Source: Dipteris shenzhenensis (lineage: Eukaryota > Polypodiophyta > Polypodiopsida > Gleicheniales). From it: a DNA stretch of 64,000 bases. Position 1 is the first letter of the stretch. Every line of letters starts with the position of its first letter. A model generated the notes under the pieces. It did not search any database, was not told the DNA's origin, and was given only the letters and a program-made list of their open reading frames with translations. Where the stretch lies: NCBI GenBank assembly GCA_047967505.1, contig CM106540.1; one strand, given 5' to 3'. Position numbers and translations under genes: made by a program. Of the stretch, positions 55,635-64,000 are shown in pieces.

Positions 55635-58600
55635 ATGTCTACATCTAGCAACCTCAATCTAAAGGCATCTGCTAAGCTAGAAAACTTCAATTATGGCACA
55701 TGGAAATACCGAATGGAGACCATTGTTGTACTTCAAGACAAATAGGAGTATGTCGATGGATCTACACCTAGAGCATTGGACGATCCAACTAGCAGTAACT
55801 CTACTCCACATGTTGTCACATAGCACCAGCAGCGGGATCTTTAGCTACACCAGTAGTTTTTGCACTTGTAGCAGATCCTGCCATTGCACGAGCTCAGCAA
55901 GAATAGGATAAGAAAGATAAGTATGCATATCATCTGATCAAGTAGAATGTGCAAGATGTCATGCTAGGATAGCTCAACACCATCAAGACATCAAAAGAAG
56001 CATGGGATATGTTTGCAGCTCTCTATCCAAGAACACTTCCAGGATTCTCACATTGAGAAACCAAATCAACCAGAGTTTCTGAATCCAGCATAAATGGTTC
56101 AAGTCATCCTGAATGGACTAGGAGAGGGATACGGGAATCTAGTCCAGAGTATCCAATGGCAAATTTGAGCACTAGAAGAACTTCAGTCAGTTTTACTTGG
56201 TGAAGAACTCAGGACACAGGCCATTCATGCACACAAAGGTCATTCTAATGATCAGGCATTCACAACTTCAGATAGAAGCAGAGGCAGAGGCAGAGACAGA
56301 GGTAGATCATTCCAAGGAGGTGGTCATCATCATTTGGTAACAAAATCATCATTAAAGTTAGAATCAACATCAGCAACATCAGAATCAACAAAGAGGAAAT
56401 CATTCCAACCGAGGAAGATTCCAAGGACGAGGGAATGCATCCACCAACACGTTAAAAATGCAACATATGTCACTATCTGCAAAATGTCACAAGAGATATG
56501 GTCATGTTAATTTCAAGAGCTTGCTAGATCTCAAGAATCAAAATATGGCAATTAGGATTCCTAAGCTACACTTTCTTGGAAAAGTTTGTGAAGCATGCTG
56601 CTTCGGCAAACAAAAGCGAACCAACTTTGGCAGAAGCACCTCTTGAGCACGAGGTATTCTTGATTTGATACATACAAATGTATGGGGTTATGCCTAGACT
56701 CGCAGCATCAATGGTTCACTTTACTACTTGACTTTCATTGACGATTACAACAGATATTGTTGGGTCTACTTTCTGAAAGAGAAATCTAAAGTCTTTTTCA
56801 GATTTCAAGAATTCAAAACCATGGTAGAAAACCAGATAGGCAGAAAGATCAAAGTCATGAGATCAGATAGAGGAGGTGAATACATGTCTTCAGCATTCAT
56901 AAACTTTTACAGAACTCATAGCATTTGAAGACAATTCACTTGTGCAGATACTCCTTAGCAGAATGCAAGAGCTGAAAGGAAGAATGGTACTTAAGTAGAT
57001 AGTGCTAGAGCAATGCTTAGTGATAAGCATCTTTCGAATCAATATTGGGAGGCAGAAGCAATAGCCAATGCAAACTGCTTGCTTAATCAGCTTCCTATAG
57101 GGTATGACACCTTATGAAGCATTCACTAGACACAAGCCACGCATTGGGCATCTCCGCATATTTGGTTGCATAGCATATGCCCACATACATGATGACCATC
57201 GCAGGAAAGTGGATGTGAAGTCACGCAAATGCATCATGGTTGGCTACAGTGAATAAAGCAAAGCATACAAGTTGTATGATCCCATCAACCGCAAGGTCAT
57301 TATCTCCAGAGATGTAATCTTTGATGAGGAATTAGAATGGAAAACCTCAAATACACATGAGATAGATGCACCAATTTCATAGTCATCTATAGGAAAGGTT
57401 GATGAAGAAGAGCAAGAATTGCCAGAAACACCCCAAGCAGAGCCATAGGAGCTTAGACATTCTACTAGGGAAAGCAGACCACTAGCCAGATTGACATATG
57501 CTCAGAAAGGCAAAGCAATCCAGGTTGAAACCACCAACTATGCTCTTATGACTACCATCATGGCTACAGAAGAGCCAGTTACTTCAAAGATGTAGTAGAC
57601 AAGCCAAAATGGCAAACTGCTTGAAGAAATGGATGCTTTGTATAAGAATAATACTTGGGAATTATGCGACCTTCCACCAAGAAAGAAGGCCATAGCAAAC
57701 AAATGGGTATACAAAGTGAAGTACAATCTAGATGGAAGTATTCAAAGATACAAAGCTAGACTAGTTGCAAAAGGATTTTCACAGCAATATGGTCAAGATT
57801 ATGATGAGACTTATCCTCCAGTAGCAAAGATGGATTCCATAGAGTTGCTAAAACCCGTAGCAACACTCAGCAGCTGGAATGTGTACCAGCTCGATGTTAA
57901 GAATGCATTTCTTAATGGTTACCTAGATGAGGAAGTCTACGTGAAACAACCAGGAAAGGAGAATAAGGTTTGCCATCTTAAGAAAAGACTCTATGGATTA
58001 AAGCAAGCACCTAGAAGTTGGTACTATAGAATTGACAAGTATTTTGTTGATCTGGGATACATGAAGTCCAATGCAGATCATACTCCTACTACAGAGTTCA
58101 AGGGGAAGACATTACTACTGCACTTTTGTACGTAGATGATTTGATTGTGACCGGAAGCAAGGATAGCTTCATCAAAAAGCTAAAACAAGACTTATTTGTA
58201 GAGTTTGACATGATAGATCTTGGACTTATGCACTATTGTCTTGGAATTGAGTTTTGGAGAGATTTAGATAGCGCCTTCATGAGTCATCTCAAATATGTTG
58301 TCACTCTCCTGAAGAAGTTTCATATGGCAGATTGCAAGATTGCAACCACTCCCATGAAACAGAGTTTGAAACTTACTAAAGATTTAGAAAGCCTACAGTC
58401 AATGACAGGTACTATAGGTAGCTCATCGGATCTCTTATATATTTGACTATCTCACTTGCACAGTTTATTGCAAATCCAAAACAGTCTCACTAGAATGTAG
58501 CCAAAAGAGTCTTGAGATACATTAGAGGTACAAGATAGTTTGGAATAGAATACAGAGGAAGTCATCCAAGGTTGCATGGATACTGTGATAGTGACTATGC

Positions 58601-59018
58601 TGGAGATCATGAGACTAGGAGATCCACACAGGGATATGCATTTTTCCTTGGTCAAGGTGCTATATCATGGTTGTCAAACAAACAACCAACTGTTTCTTTG
58701 TCTTCAATTGAAGCATAATATAGGGCACTCACTACAGGTGCATGTGAGGCTATATGGCTCAGAAGACTATTGTCGAAGACATATTACTTTGATGAATCAA
58801 AGCCAATAACAATATACTGTGATAACCAATTGGCTCAAGCATTGGCCAAGAATCTAGTATATCACTCCAAGATTAAGCACATTGATGTTAGAGAGCACTT
58901 CATCAGAGAAAGAGTGATACTTGTTGGTGAAATCATACTGCAACATTGTGATAGCAAAGAGAATGTTGCAGAAATCTTTACCAAACCACTCGGTAAAGAG
59001 CGTTTCAAGAAACACTGA
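55635..59018 (+). pseudogene. Copia polyprotein, many lesions, protease lost
   Basis: The ATG at 55635 starts gag (SSNLNLKASAKLENFNYGTWKYRMETIV). The gag body is full of stops to about 56450. The zinc knuckle and protease are absent: the sequence jumps to CHKRYGHVNFKSLLDL and VCEACCFGKQKRTNF (56485-56630), then integrase FIDDYNRYCWVYF, RSDRGGEYMSS and KLYDP-type C-terminal segment. RT runs at 57629-58446 with NNTWELCDLPPRKKAIANKWVYKVK, RYKARLVAKGF, YPPVAKMDS, QLDVKNAFLNG, GLKQAPRSWY and, after a shift near 58115, LYVDDLIVTGS. RNase H has ITIYCDNQLAQALAKN, SKIKHIDVREHFIRE and NVAEIFTKPLGKERFKKH ending at 59018. Confidence 0.92.
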
Positions 59019-59039
59019 TAAGCTCTTGGTTTTTGATGC

Positions 59040-61085
59040 AGAGGAAGGACATTGCCACCAACACATGCTTCACCACCAAAGTCCTAGCATTCCAACCAAG
59101 TGACAGCCATGCTAGCCTTTTAGCTTGGCCTTAATGTGATTTTTAAACCAACTAAATCTCTACTTAATTGTTAACCCCAACCCTAGAGGGGCACCCAAAT
59201 ATCTCACCACCTCACCACATGGTATCCACTGCACTGGCATTAAATCTGCCTAGACTGAAAGGGAATCCACAAAAGAAATGAGGACATAAGATTTAAGTCA
59301 AGTGCATAAAGACCCCAATGCATGGCAATGCATTGATATTACCTCCTTCAAAGCATCCAAACACAATGACCTTCCTTGTAGAATGTCATAAAATCATCTG
59401 CAGACATCTGAGAACTGAATTGCTCCCTTGAAGTTAGTCCTACTCCTTCCAACCATCCTGAGGCAAGAGCCTATTTAATCAAATGCAGCAATGGCATAGA
59501 ATTGATAGTAAATACTATAGGATCAATGGGACAACCTTGCCACATGGATTAATAAGGCTAAATCAACCCATGACATCCCCATTCAGGCATAAATCTACTG
59601 AATAATTATCAAAGAGCATAGCCAGAATCCTTGTGAATTGCTCACCAAACCCCAACTTCCTCATAACGGCAATGATAAAGTCCCATCTTAGTTTATCATA
59701 TGCCTTGTCTAAATCAAGGCCAAACAATAACCATTTTTGCTTGAATGAGAATGCATAATCTAATTCTACACTTATATTGATGATATTAATAAAAATCACC
59801 CTATCAAGTGTCTCCCTTTGGTGCTTTCTCTTCACCACTTGGAAGAATACTTTGTTGGTTCACCAACTCAAGCCACATTTTTCCACTTCAAACTCTAGCA
59901 CAATCAGCTTCTTCTAGTTCCTTGGCCTACACCTCCTATTCTGGCTCTGTCAGCAAAGTCACCATAAATACATATCCCTTCAACACATCCATGGTAGTAT
60001 GCAAAGCACTCCTCAAATTGGTCAATTCTCTCAAACTCCATTTGGACTCCCAATTTCTCTTGTCCCATCCTCTAGCTTCTAGAAGTACTTCCCTGATTGC
60101 CAAGTCCCACCTTTCAGAGGATCACCACACTGAGAGACCTGGCTTGAACCAAGATCTCTCTAATATGCCTATAGAAACATTTAGATGAAAAAAACTTTTT
60201 GTTAAACTTGAATGGTATATCCTTAGACCTGCCCATCTTTATCATAATAGACAAAACCGACACAACACGATAATATGATCCCACAGACTAGTTTTAGCAA
60301 GGTATTCCCCTTTTATTGGTGCACACAACCACCACCCTTCATAAAAAACATACACCCTATCCAGCCTCCCTCCTCTAAAATCATCTCCTCTCCTTCTATT
60401 GGTCCACGGAAAACTGTCCTGACCATCTGGGTCCAATTCCAGACAATCAATAAGACCAAACTCTAAGCATAAACTATCCCAAACTTCCAATTCTGAAATT
60501 TTGACACTCTAGTAGGGTGAGACCGATCCTCCACAGTTTCAATGAAGTTCTAGTCCCCTCCCATAAGCCAATTTTCATATGACAAAATAGATTTTAATGA
60601 TAGCTAGCAATCACAATGCTTCCTAGGAATGTTGGATGCATAAACACCAATTACATTAAATTTGAACCGATCCACCAAAACAAAGGCTGCAAGAAACCGA
60701 CCTTTTGGATGATTAGAAATGTCTTTTATCCCCCAAAGACACCTTAGCTAAAATGGCCGATACTCTCCTCCCCCTTGCCAGACAATTTGCTAGTAGCTCA
60801 TACCCCAATCTATTAACTGTAAGCCATAATGAGTCATTCTCTCCACACTTGAGCTCTTGCAGGAGCATAATGTCAACATTCACCCTATGCAGTATAGACA
60901 CCCCCCCCCTTATGCTTCACTGGACTACAACATCCCCTTAAATTCCATAACAGAATAGTGATAGACCTTATTTCCCCACTCAATCCTTGCACCACCGACC
61001 TACTAACTTGCAAGTGCCTTGTAAGCATCCTTGAAGAAATTAAACCTATTCTCCTTACCTTGACCAGCATTTAGAGCCACCTCTT
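59040..61085 (-). mobile_element. L1-clade LINE, endonuclease and RT relic
   Basis: Minus-strand frames, right to left: LLWNLRGCCSP (about 60945), IMLLQELK (about 60870), FKFNVIGVYA (about 60655), LMGGD-NFIE, SFPWTNRRRGDDFRGGRLDRVY (60420-60350). RT then has LDLDKAYDKLRWDFIIAVMRKLGFG (59720-59645), QGCPIDP (59540), ADDFMTF (about 59400) and VRYLGAPLG (about 59185). These are the endonuclease and RT motifs of plant L1 elements in order. The stretch between (59840-60240) is decayed. Its left end abuts the RNase H of the plus-strand Copia. Confidence 0.88.
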
Positions 61086-61089
61086 TGAT

Positions 61090-62190
61090 CCTCTTGGATA
61101 TCGATCTTGTAGAGTAAGCTCTGATGTTCTAAGAGCTCAGCCCAAGTACTTCCTTCCCTACATGTCTCTATTCCAGCATCCTCTTTTGATGATTTGCCTC
61201 TGGCAATTCTTCTTCAGGTGGATAAGGAAGTATGAGCTCCTAAGGGGCTTCATCCTCATGCAACATCCTTTCTGACTCACCTTCACACTGATTCTCAGCT
61301 TTATCATCAAGTTCCACACATGAATTGAGGATGTCTCCAATCATAAATTTTAGATGATTGAGTATGTTTGCAATACATGAATTGAGGATGTCTCTGATGC
61401 AAACAATGAGGCTATGCAACTAGTGTAGGTTTGCATGAAACATATGATAAGGAAAGCTTAGAAAGCTATGCAATGAGATGGGGTAGGGGAGGGCCACCAA
61501 GAGGACTTTCACATAAGGAATCTGGGAGGGATTTGGCGACCAATTGGGAGGCTTGGAGCCAAATCTTGACTAGATTCCAACGAAGAAAAGCTGACAGTGG
61601 CCTGACTTGGGAGGGATTTCTCGACCGGTCACAAAATCTTGATTGGATTCTGATAGGAAAGGTGGACCGCTGGCCCTTCCCAACTGTCAAGGGGTAGCTC
61701 GGAGGGTCTGGCATGTTTTTGTCGGGTCTTCTTTTTATGGTAGCCATTGTCTTGTTGGTAGTTGTGGTGATTGGTTGTCTTGCTGGCAGTTGTGGTGGGT
61801 GGTGGCATGTGCTTATGTGGTGGCAAGTGGATTTACATGTGGCAACAGTAGGCGGTCATTGGTAAAATTGTGGGCGCATGGGTGTGCCTTTACACTAGCT
61901 CTTTTGCATGAGGCATGGATTTGATTGCTTCTTCATTGTTTCAGTGCTCATTTGCTTGTTGAGTTGATGGACCTTCTGAGTGTGTTAAGGTTCATTTGGT
62001 TGTTGAGTTGATGGAGGTTTTGAGTGTAGTAAGGCTCTGATTTCTATTGCTCTTGGATCGAGTAGAGCTTTTGAGTGGGGGTGCATTTGATAGAAGGGGT
62101 TATGGTTGGTGTTGGCTTTCTATTGCATAGTGGTTTATAGAGAGTCTTGGGGCTTTCGATGGTCTGTCATTCAGGTTGGATCTTTGTGAT
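61090..62190. other. No gene recognised; small direct repeats
   Basis: A plus-strand frame at 61431-61697 is open but unrecognised. Short direct repeats occur at 61735-61800 (GTTGTGGTG words) and 61940-62030 (TTGTTGAGTTGATGGA twice). No domain is seen. Confidence 0.5.
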
Positions 62191-62194
62191 GAGA

Positions 62195-63125
62195 GTGGGG
62201 TCCCATTTCCTTCCCTCTCCCCACCCCCCATCTCCACCATCTCTCTACCTCTCTCTACACCCCATCTCCCCTTTTCCCCCTCCCCCTCCATCTCCCATCT
62301 CCTCCACCACCCCCCATCTCCATCACCCTCCACTCCACCATCTCTCTACCTCTCTCTATCCCCCACTCCCTTCACTCCACTATCTCTCTACCTCTCTCTA
62401 CACCCCATCTCCCCTTTTTCTCCTCCACCTCCCATTTCCTTCCCTCTCCCCACCCCCATCTCCACCATCTCTCTACCTCTCTCTACACCCCATCTCCCCT
62501 TTTCCCCCTCCCCCTCCATCTCCCATCTCCTCCACCACCCCCCATCTCCTCCACCCCCCATCTCCATCACCCTCCACTCCACCATCTCTCTACATATCTC
62601 TATCCCCCACTCCCTTCACTCCACTATCTCTCTACGTTTCTCTATCCCCCACTCCCTCCATTCCACCATCTCTCTACCTCTCTCTATCCCCACTCCCTTC
62701 ACTCCACTATCTCTTTGCCTCTTTCTATCCCCCTCCACCTCCACCCCCCTTCTCCACCTACCCCCTCTACCCCCCCTTTCCCCTCCTCCACCCCCCTTCA
62801 CCCCCATCCCCTCCTCCACCTCCACCTACCCCACCCCCTCCACCCCCACCTCCTTTCCCCCCCTTCCCTCTTTCCCCCCCAACTCCACCACCCATTTCCC
62901 CCCCTTTTCCAATCTTCCCCCCTTCACCTCCACCACCACCCTCTCCACCCCCACCCCACCCCCCCTTCCCCCCCCCCTCCCCCCCCCCCCCTCTCTCCAC
63001 CTCCACCTCCATGCCCCATCTCCACCACCCTTTACCCCCTCCACCCCCTTCCTTCACCTCCCCCTTCTCTCTCTCTCTCTCTTCTCCCCCCCCCTCTCTC
63101 TCTCTCTCTCTCTCCCCCCTCTCTC
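62195..63125. repeat. 930-bp pyrimidine tract with minisatellite
   Basis: The plus strand is almost wholly C and T with scattered A. A unit of about 40 bases, CCACCATCTCTCTACCTCTC plus a C-rich filler, repeats at 62230-62730, and a larger block recurs at 62205-62340 and 62425-62560. From 62740 it becomes CCACCCCC/CTCC and ends in (CT)n. The long Pro/Ser/Leu-rich and Gly-rich frames across it are by-products. Confidence 0.95.
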
Positions 63126-63530
63126 TTGGCCGACCCCTCCCTAAAACTACTCCTAAGGGGCTTTAGCCCCCTACCTAATAATTGAGGGCTTTAGCCCTTA
63201 GTAAGGGCCTAATAAGCCCTTGCTTATTGCAAGGCAAGGCCCGGTGTGCAAGGCTCGACCTGCGCACGCGACGCCTGCCTGCACGATGGCACCACCTGCC
63301 CATAGCAATGTAGCTGCCAACGACGATGCATCCACCAATGGTGACAATGATGGCAGCATGCCCACCTATGCGGCAACACCACCCGCTCGACCTCCGCCAG
63401 CTCGGCCAAGGGGCCTTAGCCTTAAGGCCCTCCATAATTCATCCCCCCCCCCTCCGAAAAAACCTAAGCCACCACCCCCTCCCCCCTCAGGAAAAAAAGA
63501 GAGGGTTAAACTAACCCTAAAAACTAACCG
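63126..63530. other. Short palindromic words, no gene
   Basis: Contains GGGGCTTTAGCCCC and AAGGGCTAAAGCCCT-like palindromes near 63157-63203 and a C-run with Pro/Lys-rich frames. The plus frame 63220-63537 has low-complexity Pro-rich composition and no domain. Confidence 0.45.
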
Positions 63531-63750
63531 TAGTTAGGTTAGATTAAACTTAGGTCAGGTTAGTTGTCCATAGCTTAGGTTAGGTAAATTGACCATCAAG
63601 TTAGATTAATTTAACTATGGATCAGTTAGTAATTAACTTTAGTTAGTTGGACTAACTATAGTCAAATTAATTATTATAGTTAGATAAACTAGATTAGGCT
63701 ACGGACGAGTTATAGTAATTGAGTGCAAACTAACTAGTGGTTAGTGCACA
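63531..63750. repeat. TTAGGT/GTTAG-rich block
   Basis: Irregular, dense GTTAG, TTAGGTTAG and inverted CTAACTA words cover about 220 bases. They are not in a fixed register. From 63751 to 64000 nothing is recognised. Confidence 0.7.
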
Positions 63751-64000
63751 ACCCTAGTTAGCTCAAAGGTCTGGGACCATTCACACTTGGCCTTAAAGAC
63801 AAAAGGGCCCCTAAAATCCCCTAACTTTGAGGGTCCATATCTTGCCCGTTAAGCTTTGAATCACAACTTCACACACAGAACCATTAAGCTATGGGAACTT
63901 CTTCCAGCCAACCCCACACCATTTAGGCATCCATAAAACACATTAATTTGCGCCCCCATGTGGGTGCCTTTTTTGCAGTAATTCGCTCATAAGATTCCAT

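Larger units (their letters stand above)
53096..59030 (+). mobile_element. Degenerate Copia element, 5' LTR to RNase H
   Basis: An LTR, primer site, unusually long 2.3-kb leader, gag, integrase, RT and RNase H lie in order on the plus strand. There is no 3' LTR or polypurine tract: sequence changes to an L1 LINE on the opposite strand right after RNase H. The leader around 54880-55060 has many CCACATCA words. Confidence 0.88.

Noticed and set aside
62147-63185. Long Pro/Ser/Leu-rich frames (339 and 322 codons) and Gly-rich reverse frames
   Set aside because: They only reflect the C/T-only tract, overlap in all frames and lack domains or non-repetitive coding.
63531-63750. Telomere repeat
   Set aside because: Words are GTTAG/TTAGGT in irregular order, not a register of TTTAGGG or TTAGGG.

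Overview
This is a stretch of a large, transposon-rich plant nuclear genome. The one host gene I can defend is SUV3, a mitochondrial-type DExH RNA helicase, on the minus strand between about 1.4 and 14.5 kb. Its exons are short (78-191 bp) and its introns are packed with transposons. The protein looks plant-like, and the long introns and dense Copia/Gypsy/LINE content suggest a fern, lycophyte or gymnosperm. A fern is my best guess, by inference only. I see no tRNA, rRNA, CRISPR array or bacterial-type operon.

Layout. 0-15.5 kb: five certain and one probable SUV3 exon. The introns hold a solo LTR, a Ty3/Gypsy relic, an L1-like LINE, a Copia relic, a Cys-finger LINE and a Copia 3' end. 15.5-23.4 kb: a gag-only Copia element, a second Copia element with gag-protease-integrase, a piece of a third Copia integrase, and the 5' end of a minus-strand Copia. 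23.58-30.23 kb: a structurally complete Ty3/Gypsy chromovirus on the minus strand, with paired LTRs, a perfect 5-bp target duplication and four inactivating lesions. 30.3-40.6 kb: five LINE copies of one clade, three minus and two plus, arranged head to tail and joined through (GA/CT)n microsatellites. 43.97-50.16 kb: a degenerate LTR element with a perfect target duplication, inserted in an older LINE and itself holding plus-strand Gypsy debris. 52.6-59.0 kb: a hairpin-bearing minisatellite, then a degenerate Copia element. 59.0-61.1 kb: an L1-clade LINE on the minus strand. 62.2-64.0 kb: a long C/T-only tract and simple-sequence DNA.

How it fits together. The helicase is the only cellular function recognised. 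The rest is successive mobile-element insertions whose relative order can be read from nesting. The most unusual signals are three: the LINE family with a 3'-terminal hairpin and (CTTT)n(CT)n tails that abut the next LINE copy; a CCGTACAG repeat shared by the 5' leaders of an otherwise unrelated Copia and Gypsy element; and an unassigned ORF carried by the 44-50 kb LTR element.
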